From Microcaldota archaeon (lineage in GTDB: Archaea > Micrarchaeota > Micrarchaeia > Micrarchaeales > Micrarchaeaceae), in assembly GCA_021836925.1 (NCBI GenBank), contig JAKBHG010000002.1, forward strand, positions 1-5,114: 5,114 nt of DNA. Reading direction: 5' to 3'. The position numbers and the translations under genes are program-made. The notes under the pieces are model-generated. The model saw only the letters and a program-made list of their open reading frames with translations, was not told where the DNA came from and did no database searches. Of this stretch, positions 1-5,114 are shown piece by piece; positions within the stretch are counted from its first letter, which is position 1; every line of letters starts with the position of its first letter.

Positions 1-9
1 AGTGACCCG

Positions 10-492
10 TCACGTGGACTTTATGTACACGCACGACACGGTGGGGTTCGAAGGGCATGCGTTCTGCGCGCTCACGTTGACAAGGTATGTGCCGATCTGG
101 GTTATGCCATCGAGATAGCCGGAAACGTTCACCGGTGTGTATGCAACAACTGAGCTTAAGCCTGCACTAGTGGACACTGTGAATATGATTTCGTGACCGA
201 CGCCGTTGCTCTCAGTGCCGACGTATATGTTCTGCACGCCTGCGGGCACGTTTATCAGAACGAGCTGCTTCGCAGGGAATCCCTGTGTTCCGACTGCGGC
301 TGCGACGCTCGCGAGCTTCGATGCCGCGGCCTGCGCATTCGTCGACGAGAGCGTGGAAGAAGCGGTAGATATCTGTATGAATGCGAACACCACTATCGGC
401 AGCAGTATTATGAGGCCGAACGATAGGGTTATCAGCAGCTCAAGGCTCGACTGCCCGCGCACGCGCCCCCTCATCGTACTTCCGAAATGCAT
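10..492 (-). CDS. Small secreted protein with class III (type IV pilin-like) signal peptide
   Basis: This is a 160-residue pilin-like protein, probably exported and anchored or assembled at the cell surface. The N-terminus has a basic stretch (R8, R10, R12), then G13 followed by QSSLEL and a hydrophobic segment at about residues 19-39. This is the archaeal class III signal peptide pattern, in which an EppA/FlaK-type prepilin peptidase cuts before Gln+1 and Glu sits at +5 (E18). An Ala/Ser-rich helix (about 42-66) follows, then a beta-rich tail. There are two N-glycosylation sequons (N122-V-S, N139-V-S) and a cysteine pair (C146, C154) that could form a disulfide. The start at 492 has GGAG four bases upstream; ATG at 474 (M7) would give a more usual short leader and is a real alternative. 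The gene begins 11 bp after the CBS gene, so co-transcription is likely. It is complete, with a TGA stop. Whether it builds a pilus or acts as a minor pilin or adhesin cannot be told. Confidence 0.8.
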   Translation of the reverse strand: MHFGSTMRGRVRGQSSLELLITLSFGLIILLPIVVFAFIQISTASSTLSSTNAQAAASKLASVAAAVGTQGFPAKQLVLINVPAGVQNIYVGTESNGVGHEIIFTVSTSAGLSSVVAYTPVNVSGYLDGITQIGTYLVNVSAQNACPSNPTVSCVYIKST

Positions 493-503
493 CGCGCTCC
501 GCC

Positions 504-1649
504 TTATTCGACTTCCTCTCCGCCCTTTCCGGTGCCTATCTTCCTTATCCTTATCTTCTGCTCCTTCGCCTTGGTGACCCCTCTCCTCAGCCTTTCGAGC
601 GTCTTCTTCAGGGCCTCGTCTATCGTGTACCCGGTCTCGTTGGCATTTATCATGCTCTTGCTGCCCAGGGACACCCTTGCGTACATCTCGTACAGCCTGC
701 CCCTGAGCTTCTTCACGTGCAGTGTGGCGTATTCCGGCTCGACCTCTTCCATCTTGCCTATCCTGTCCATGAACTGCCTCATCTCCTCCCTTATGTCGTC
801 CTCATATTCGTAGGTGCTCGAATCAAGGCCGGAGATGAACACATTGCGCACCGCGATTTCCCTGCCGGCAACAACACTCTCGAGTATGTTGTGCATCGTC
901 ACCACGCCGACGGGCTTGCCGCCGCTCACCGCCACTAGCGACGATATGGAGCGCTCGATCATAAGTCTCGCGGCATCGGCCAGGGGGGCCCCGCTTTCCA
1001 CTTCCATTGGGCTGGCGACCATTATACTCTTTATCGATGCATTGGCAGAGTTGTAGGTCTTCATCTTGAGCTCCGGGCGCCTGTCGGGCAACACCATATG
1101 CTGCACGACCATGTCATGGTGCGTTATCATGCCTGCGTACTTTTCGCCGTCCAGTACCACCAGCCTGTTGACGCCATTGTTCCTCATGGCGGTCCGCGCC
1201 TGTGCGACGTTGGAATTTATGTCTATCGCGAGAACGGGGGATGTCATCGCGTCCGAGACATTCATGTCTTTGAGCGCGCCGATCGATATGAGCGCCTTGA
1301 TGATGGTTATCCTGTCGAGGACCCTGGTCGGCTGCCTGCCCGATGCCACGTACGGCAGGGTCTTCACCCTGGACTTGTACAGGTAGTATACCGCATCGTA
1401 GATCGTCGTCGTGGGTGTTACCTTCGGAACCCTTATCGCAACCTTGCCTGCCTTCTCGAGCTTCTGGACCTTGAGCCCCTTCCTTGCCCTGTATATTACC
1501 CTGGTGTCGAGTATTCCGTAGTACTCGCCGCCCTTCAGTATTATCACGCACGGGTTCTGGTGCACCGCACTCATCACGCCGGTCATCGGCGTGTTGTAAT
1601 CGAACGTAGGGACTTCCGTCGTGAGGTCCGCAGGTATCCTATCTCTCAT
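504..1649 (-). CDS. Four-CBS-domain protein with C-terminal HPF/RaiA (S30AE)-like domain, putative ribosome hibernation factor
   Basis: The 381-residue protein has four CBS repeats (about 8-56, 66-124, 128-184 and 205-261), making two Bateman modules, a fold that usually binds adenine nucleotides. CBS3 has the G-h-h-T-x-x-D ribose/phosphate motif (GMITHHDM, D179); CBS4 has Asn instead (GVVTMHN, N254); CBS1 and CBS2 are degenerate. Residues 267-366 look like S30AE/HPF: strand (RNVFISGL), long helix (280-299), strand (TLHVKKLR), strand (LYEMYARVSL), strand (INANETGY), then a helix rich in Lys and Arg (342-366). That is beta-alpha-beta-beta-beta-alpha, about 100 residues. HPF-family proteins bind the small subunit and silence ribosomes. 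I infer a cytosolic factor gated by nucleotide or energy state. The C-terminal dimerisation domain of long bacterial HPF is absent. The ATG start follows a GGTGAT Shine-Dalgarno and its own promoter; the pilin-like gene lies just downstream. CBS assignment is firm; the HPF assignment is likely but rests on pattern. Confidence 0.82.
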   Translation of the reverse strand: MRDRIPADLTTEVPTFDYNTPMTGVMSAVHQNPCVIILKGGEYYGILDTRVIYRARKGLKVQKLEKAGKVAIRVPKVTPTTTIYDAVYYLYKSRVKTLPYVASGRQPTRVLDRITIIKALISIGALKDMNVSDAMTSPVLAIDINSNVAQARTAMRNNGVNRLVVLDGEKYAGMITHHDMVVQHMVLPDRRPELKMKTYNSANASIKSIMVASPMEVESGAPLADAARLMIERSISSLVAVSGGKPVGVVTMHNILESVVAGREIAVRNVFISGLDSSTYEYEDDIREEMRQFMDRIGKMEEVEPEYATLHVKKLRGRLYEMYARVSLGSKSMINANETGYTIDEALKKTLERLRRGVTKAKEQKIRIRKIGTGKGGEEVE

Positions 1650-1661
1650 TTCCGTTATTAA

Positions 1662-1667
1662 ATCACC
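1662..1667 (-). promoter_or_regulatory. Shine-Dalgarno of the CBS-HPF gene
   Basis: On the minus strand GGTGAT, a direct match to the 16S anti-Shine-Dalgarno, lies 12 bases before the ATG at 1649. The spacing is slightly long, but no other start codon fits between, and a GGA closer to the ATG could also help. It supports the chosen start and argues against a leaderless mRNA. Confidence 0.5.
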
Positions 1668-1704
1668 AACTCTTCACTCGTCGCTATTGCTATTATAGCT
1701 CTGC

Positions 1705-1718
1705 AAAATTATATATAT
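1705..1718 (-). promoter_or_regulatory. Putative TATA box for the CBS-HPF gene
   Basis: The minus strand reads ATATATATAATTTT, the most AT-rich run in the gap upstream of the CBS-HPF gene. With the usual archaeal spacing of about 26 bases from TATA centre to start site, transcription would begin near 1686 and leave a leader of about 36 bases that includes the GGTGAT site. A second candidate (CTATAATAG on the minus strand, about 1691-1699) lies closer to the gene. No start site can be measured from sequence alone. Confidence 0.45.
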
Positions 1719-1751
1719 GGCTTTTACGCGTCGCTTTCTCGCGCTGCGTAG

Positions 1752-1764
1752 AAAATATATTATA
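1752..1764 (+). promoter_or_regulatory. Putative TATA box for tRNA-Cys
   Basis: AAAATATATTATA on the plus strand is centred about 37 bases before the mature tRNA 5' end. With typical archaeal TATA spacing this would start transcription near 1784 and give a leader of about ten bases for RNase P to remove. It lies back to back with the CBS-HPF promoter, so the 145-bp gap is a divergent control region. Confidence 0.5.
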
Positions 1765-1794
1765 GTTGCATGTAAGATAGTGATAACGTCCCAT

Positions 1795-1865
1795 GCCAGG
1801 ATGGCGGATCGGCTACGCGGCCGCCTGCAGAGCGGTGTAAGAGGGTTCAACTCCCTCTCCTGGCT
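1795..1865 (+). tRNA. tRNA-Cys (GCA)
   Basis: A full 71-base cloverleaf can be folded by eye. The acceptor stem is GCCAGGA (1795-1801) with TCCTGGC (1858-1864), all seven pairs Watson-Crick. The D stem is GCG/CGC (1804-1806 with 1816-1818), three pairs. The anticodon stem is GCCGC/GCGGT (1820-1824 with 1832-1836, the first pair G-U) around the seven-base loop CTGCAGA, with anticodon GCA at 1827-1829. The variable loop is GTAA. The T stem is GAGGG/CCCTC (1841-1845 with 1853-1857) around TTCAACT. The discriminator base is U73 (1865), the known identity base for cysteine tRNAs. There is no intron and no encoded CCA. It is the only plus-strand gene here and points at the korB 3' end. Confidence 0.96.
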
Positions 1866-1870
1866 ATTTT
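1865..1870 (+). terminator. Possible short oligo-T terminator after tRNA-Cys
   Basis: TATTTT directly follows the tRNA, then comes a pyrimidine-rich stretch with the repeated unit CCTGTTC (about 1876-1889). Archaeal RNA polymerase can stop at T-runs without a hairpin. Four Ts are few, so this is only a candidate. The gap to the korB stop codon is 35 bp. Confidence 0.25.
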
Positions 1871-1900
1871 CAATTCCTGTTCCCTGTTCCTTGTCCCAGA

Positions 1901-2830
1901 TCAATCCTTGACAGAGAGCTCGTCGAGCGCCTTGTCCAGGATAATCGTCGATTCGTTGTCCTTGCCGGCTATGGTCTGCGACGATGGCGGCTTTATCCCC
2001 CTCGCGATAAACCTGTCCTCGAATGTATCGCCATTCTCCCAATCGAAGAATACTCCGGTGCTCATGCTGTCAGGAGTCTCTTCGAACAGAGCAGAGAGAG
2101 CCTTCATGCGCTTGTCGTTTACCTCCTTCGTGTCCTTGGGGTTCTTGACCTTTCCATCATAGTCGTCAGGCAGCTTGTGGGTGTGCTGGGCAAACCAGTT
2201 GGCGGACGTGTAATCTGCGTTGTAGGTGGGGCATCCCTGCAGTATGTCGACGAGCGCGAGGCCCTTGTGCTTCAGCGCCTTTGTCATTATCTCAGTCTGC
2301 TCCTTGACGTTGTAGCTCCCAGTCCTCGCTATGAAAGTGTATCCCGCCATGAGCGCGATCGCGAGGGGATTGAGCGCCCCGTTTATGTTCGGAGCAGGCA
2401 TAGACTTGGCCTTCCTGCCTTCGGGCAGTGTAGGGCTGGCCTGGCCTTTCGTGAGCGAGTATACCCCATTGTCATGTATGAAAAGCTTTATGTCGACGTT
2501 CCTCCTGCCTGCGCTGACGAAGTGGCCGGCACCTATGCCGTATGTATCGCCGTCTCCGCTGTCTATTATCACGCTCAGCTCAGGGTTGGCGAGCTTTATG
2601 CCCTCTGCAAAGGGTATCGCCCTGCCGTGCAGCGTGTGAACTCCATTGGCATTAACAAAATGAGGCAGCTTCGATGAGCAGCCTATGCCTGACACGATCA
2701 CGGTCTTTTGCGGATCCAGTCCTGCCGCTATTATCGCGTTCTTGACCGATAATAGTATGCCGAAGTCGCCGCAGCCCGGGCACCAGTCGTTGTCCTCGTC
2801 GGAAGTCAGTTCTTTTATGCTAGTAGCCAT
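1901..2830 (-). CDS. korB: 2-oxoacid:ferredoxin oxidoreductase, beta subunit
   Basis: This 309-residue subunit binds thiamine diphosphate and an iron-sulfur cluster, and with KorA oxidises a 2-oxoacid plus CoA to acyl-CoA and CO2, reducing ferredoxin. The family's four cluster cysteines are all present: C17 and C20 in WCPGCGD, C51 in GIGCSSK and C200 in GCPTYN. The TPP/Mg site is intact: SGDGD at 91-95, then DNGVYSLTKGQ at 120-130. The segment GVHTLHGRA (63-71) is also typical. Lys128 and Leu126 fall where, from memory, the Sulfolobus enzyme has residues affecting substrate choice, which would fit broad specificity; 2-oxoglutarate versus pyruvate cannot be decided. The ATG overlaps the korA 3' end by 11 bp and has AAGGTGGT five bases upstream. 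Length is normal and the C-terminus complete (TGA). The subunit name korB is by family; porB or oforB would be equally defensible. Confidence 0.92.
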   Translation of the reverse strand: MATSIKELTSDEDNDWCPGCGDFGILLSVKNAIIAAGLDPQKTVIVSGIGCSSKLPHFVNANGVHTLHGRAIPFAEGIKLANPELSVIIDSGDGDTYGIGAGHFVSAGRRNVDIKLFIHDNGVYSLTKGQASPTLPEGRKAKSMPAPNINGALNPLAIALMAGYTFIARTGSYNVKEQTEIMTKALKHKGLALVDILQGCPTYNADYTSANWFAQHTHKLPDDYDGKVKNPKDTKEVNDKRMKALSALFEETPDSMSTGVFFDWENGDTFEDRFIARGIKPPSSQTIAGKDNESTIILDKALDELSVKD

Positions 2831-4628
2831 TCAGTACCACCTTGTTCTTTCCTTTCATTACCTCGTCCAGCGCGGACGAGACCTCGTCGTATCTCATGAA
2901 CCTGCCATTGTACTTGAGTATCTGGTTCCTTATGACCACCCCAGTGACTGACGCGATGTGCTGGCGTAGCTGTCCGGTTATGTTCTGCTCGATGCACACC
3001 GAGTTCTTCGCGGATGATATTATCTTTGCGATTTCCGGATCGAGCGGCTCGATGACTTTCACCTGCAGGAATGCAACGTTCTTCTTGCCCGAAACGGCCT
3101 CGCGGACAGCGCCGCACGGCCCACCCCATGAAACTGCCAGGAGGTCAGCCTTCTTCGGGTCGCCTTCTATCGAGTATTTCTCGTCCTTGCCAAGGCTCGC
3201 CAATATCAGCCCGTACTTCCCGTTCCTCTTTTCCATCATTCTGTTCCTGTTGCTGGGATCCTCGCTTATGTGGCCGTACTCGTCGTGCTCATCCCCTGTT
3301 ATCCATTCCACGCCCCCGGGAGTACCCATCACCTTTCTGGGCGATATGTTGTCATCGGTGAACTCGAACCTCTTGTAGACATCGCTTGTGCTCGATACGA
3401 GCTTGCCCCTTTCGATCCTGTATCTTCCCTTGAATCCCTCGACGAAGCTTCTCGGCATGCTTGAAGATGCCTGGGCCAGCGCCTTCTCGCCAAGGACTAT
3501 AACCGGCAGTTGGTATCTTTCAGCGTAATTGAACGCGTCTGCCACGATTTCTATGTATTCCTCTATACTCCCGGGCGCGACCACCATCCTGCCGAAGTCG
3601 CCGTGCCCCTGATGGACCGCGAACATCAGGTCTCCCTGCTCTGTTCTGGTGGGCTGGCCGGTCGCTGGCGCGCCTCTCTGGTGGTCTACGACCACAAGCG
3701 GTATCTCACTCATGCCGGCATACGTTATAGTCTCGGTCATAAGCGATAAGCCCGGGCCCGAGGTCGAGGTAGACGCCCTGTATCCCGCGTGCGCCGCTCC
3801 CGTCGCCATCGCTATCACGGCGAGTTCGCTCTCCGGCTGCACCGTCCTTATGCCGAATTCCGTATGCGATTCGAGGAATGTGCTCTCGTCGCTCGCGGGC
3901 GTTATCGGGTAATACACCTGCATCTTGCAGCCGGCTATGGCTTTGCCGAGCGCGGCTGCAGTGAAACCTTCCATATAGAGAAGATCCTTGCTGCCGATCA
4001 CATCCAGTTTCATAATCGGCTTGAGGCCTGCGTCCGTGATGTACTTGAAGGCCTCATCGGCGACTGTCGTGTCCATGTCTATTACCGACACGGGCTTCTT
4101 CGCAAATTCCTTCTTTACCGCGGCGTCTATGTCTGCGCTGGAGAAGCCCATCAGGAATGCCGAGACAGCGACGCATATTATGTTCTTTGCTATGGCGACG
4201 TTGTTGCCGGGAAGCTTCAGCTTCGCAGCTGCGGCGCCTATTATTTTATCGAAATCCACCTGCACTATGCTTATGTCGCTGCGTTTTATGAGCTTTGGGT
4301 CTATGCTGGCGTCCACTATGAGCGTGCCGCCTGGCTTGACATCCTTTATGTGGCCGTCCTGTACGGCCTCGTTCCTCTTGTTCGTCTCGCCGAACACCGA
4401 CTCCTTGTCGAAGAATACGGCTATGTCAACCAGGCCTGGTATCGCTGATATATCCTTGTCGGACACCCTCACAGTGAAGAAGCTGTGCATGCCCTTTATG
4501 TTGGAGAAGTATTCCCTGTATCCGAATACGTTGTATCCGAACTTCATCATCAGCCTGGCGAAGAGGCCTAGGGCGGAATCTATCCCACTGCCTTGTTTAC
4601 CCCCTGTCATCCAATTTATATCCACCAT
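2820..4628 (-). CDS. korA: 2-oxoacid:ferredoxin oxidoreductase, fused gamma-alpha subunit
   Basis: This 602-residue protein is the partner of KorB and is fused in the order gamma then alpha, as in the two-subunit Sulfolobus-type enzymes. Residues 1-190 are the gamma domain, with a glycine-rich start (INWMTGGKQGSG) and REYFSNIKGMHS (38-49). The alpha part runs from about 218 and carries the family signature YPITP at 240-244, where the Thr contacts substrate, then TSTSGPG (287-293), RGAPATGQPT (318-327), EYGHISEDP (450-458) and EQNITGQL (547-554). No ferredoxin-like delta domain is fused to it, so electrons must go from the beta-subunit cluster to a separate ferredoxin. The start at the very edge of the conserved gamma domain indicates a full-length protein. 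Upstream there is no strong Shine-Dalgarno (only GGTTT). Translation of korB is probably coupled to korA through the overlap. The likely role is acetyl-CoA or succinyl-CoA metabolism in the cytosol. Confidence 0.93.
   Translation of the reverse strand: MVDINWMTGGKQGSGIDSALGLFARLMMKFGYNVFGYREYFSNIKGMHSFFTVRVSDKDISAIPGLVDIAVFFDKESVFGETNKRNEAVQDGHIKDVKPGGTLIVDASIDPKLIKRSDISIVQVDFDKIIGAAAAKLKLPGNNVAIAKNIICVAVSAFLMGFSSADIDAAVKKEFAKKPVSVIDMDTTVADEAFKYITDAGLKPIMKLDVIGSKDLLYMEGFTAAALGKAIAGCKMQVYYPITPASDESTFLESHTEFGIRTVQPESELAVIAMATGAAHAGYRASTSTSGPGLSLMTETITYAGMSEIPLVVVDHQRGAPATGQPTRTEQGDLMFAVHQGHGDFGRMVVAPGSIEEYIEIVADAFNYAERYQLPVIVLGEKALAQASSSMPRSFVEGFKGRYRIERGKLVSSTSDVYKRFEFTDDNISPRKVMGTPGGVEWITGDEHDEYGHISEDPSNRNRMMEKRNGKYGLILASLGKDEKYSIEGDPKKADLLAVSWGGPCGAVREAVSGKKNVAFLQVKVIEPLDPEIAKIISSAKNSVCIEQNITGQLRQHIASVTGVVIRNQILKYNGRFMRYDEVSSALDEVMKGKNKVVLNGY
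2836..2843 (-). promoter_or_regulatory. Shine-Dalgarno of korB inside korA
   Basis: AAGGTGGT on the minus strand, within the last codons of korA, sits five bases before the korB ATG at 2830. This strong site explains how korB is translated although its start overlaps the korA stop, and it fixes the korB start. Confidence 0.7.
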
Positions 4629-4826
4629 CTAAACCACTGCATATTCGAGACAGAAACTTCACGGCTCTGGCTAAATACAGATACAAATACAAAAATACGA
4701 ATAAATATGTGACATTTCATACGAGGCATAGATGTAAAAGAGGGCGCCGGGCTGCACAGACGCACATCATGGGAACAGCACATGCGAACTTGCAATGCTG
4801 CACATCGTGTACGGAAATTGTGAGGG
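4629..4826 (-). promoter_or_regulatory. Spacer between archease and korA with candidate korA promoter
   Basis: No gene is supported in this 198-bp stretch. Nearest korA, positions 4673-4709 are strongly AT-rich and hold ATAC at 4675, 4681, 4687 and 4695 (GTATTT-like units on the minus strand), ending in CATATTTATT. One of these units probably acts as the korA TATA box, but which one is unclear. The far half (4740-4826) is GC-richer and has three GCACAT copies and a weak inverted repeat. A run of four Ts on the minus strand (4736-4739) could end the archease transcript. Confidence 0.4.
4673..4709. repeat. Imperfect six-base tandem repeat in the korA upstream region
   Basis: ATAC recurs at 4675, 4681, 4687 and 4695, the first three at exact six-base spacing as ATACAG, ATACAA, ATACAA. 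It may simply be AT-rich promoter sequence rather than a functional repeat. Confidence 0.4.
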
Positions 4827-5114
4827 TCAGACATCGAGCACGACACTCATCGAATACATGTCTTTCCTCTTCGATATCTTCAGCCTATATCTGGAGACGC
4901 CTTTGACGTCAAACCTTCTACATTTCGGATCCTGGTCGATCCCTTCCACCTTTGAGCTTATGCCGTACACCCCTCCCTTTTCACCCATCTCAATTTTTGA
5001 GACCTTGAAAGGCGAAAGGCCGTTCGCGTCGGCCTTCGAAAGCGCATCCTGAAGGGCCAGCCATGCCAGCTCTTCGAGGCTGTCGGCCTTTTCCCTTATC
5101 TCGAATGCATGCAC
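4827..5114 (-). CDS. Archease, C-terminal part (5' end outside the window)
   Basis: Ninety-five codons are visible, and the frame runs off the window edge. Archease is a small (about 140-residue) cofactor that promotes guanylylation and multiple turnover of the tRNA ligase RtcB, and so acts in tRNA splicing. The visible part matches the family's second half by my reading: an acidic helix (DSLEELAWLALQDAL, 11-25), a strand (FKVSKIEM), a glycine turn, a second strand ending in VEGID where archeases have GEPxD, then VKGVSRYRLKIS where the family has VKAVTYH, and a terminal VVLDV. In known archeases the Asp and last residue of this C-terminus bind the catalytic metal; here they are D94 and V95. 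GTG at the very edge could be read as a start, but the family length predicts about 45 more residues, with the HTADVG-like motif, beyond the window. The VTYH block is diverged (VSRY). The TGA stop is clear. Confidence 0.72.
   Translation of the reverse strand: MHAFEIREKADSLEELAWLALQDALSKADANGLSPFKVSKIEMGEKGGVYGISSKVEGIDQDPKCRRFDVKGVSRYRLKISKRKDMYSMSVVLDV

Noticed and set aside
1098..1661. 187-codon plus-strand open frame
   Set aside because: It is antisense to the CBS-HPF gene and has no recognisable domain, being rich in Arg, His and Tyr as shadow frames of this gene are.
1876..1897. CCTGTTC repeats after the tRNA as an attachment site or mobile-element border
   Set aside because: The units are short and imperfect, there is no integrase, and no second copy of the tRNA 3' end occurs in the window.
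1674..2042. 122-codon minus-strand open frame over the tRNA and korB 3' end
   Set aside because: It runs antisense through a clear tRNA and out of frame through korB; its composition looks like a shadow frame.
3789..4448. 219-codon plus-strand open frame
   Set aside because: It lies wholly antisense to korA, which has full family motifs; it is a by-product of korA codon use.
4755..4785. ATGATG on the minus strand as a box C of a C/D guide RNA
   Set aside because: No CTGA box D lies at a suitable distance and there is no C'/D' pair.
4616..4846. 76-codon minus-strand open frame across the archease-korA spacer
   Set aside because: It overlaps both neighbouring genes, runs through the AT-rich promoter stretch, and its protein is Cys/Met/Phe-rich with no domain pattern.
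5112..5114. GTG at the window edge as start of the archease gene
   Set aside because: The family needs about 45 more N-terminal residues and no ribosome binding site can be seen, so the gene is treated as cut by the window.

Overview
The window looks archaeal. It holds a small secreted protein with a class III (archaeal type IV pilin-like) signal peptide, a two-subunit 2-oxoacid:ferredoxin oxidoreductase of the archaeal fused gamma-alpha type, an intronless tRNA-Cys without an encoded CCA, AT-rich TATA-like promoters and an archease C-terminus. The compact pilin and short spacers would fit a DPANN lineage such as Micrarchaeota, but that placement is a guess. All protein genes lie on the minus strand; the tRNA is the only plus-strand gene.

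Read in the direction of transcription (high to low coordinates), the window opens with the 3' part of an archease gene (RtcB tRNA-ligase cofactor), cut by the window edge. A 198-bp spacer follows, with a tandem AT-rich stretch that may hold the korA promoter. Next come korA and korB, which overlap by 11 bp and encode the alpha-gamma and beta subunits of a thiamine-diphosphate, [4Fe-4S] enzyme that oxidises 2-oxoacids to acyl-CoA and passes electrons to ferredoxin. A tRNA-Cys(GCA) then converges on the korB 3' end from the other strand.

The 145-bp stretch upstream of the tRNA is a divergent promoter region. It serves the tRNA on the plus strand and, on the minus strand, a 381-residue protein that joins four CBS domains to a C-terminal domain with the length, fold pattern and sequence features of the ribosome hibernation factor HPF/RaiA (S30AE). 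The pilin-like gene begins 11 bp after it, probably in the same transcript.

The most interesting item is the CBS4-HPF fusion. It suggests a ribosome-silencing protein controlled by adenine nucleotides, which would link energy status to translation in one polypeptide. The evidence is sequence pattern only; no searches could be run. Apart from this fusion, the genes belong to known families and I see no mobile element, CRISPR array or defence system.
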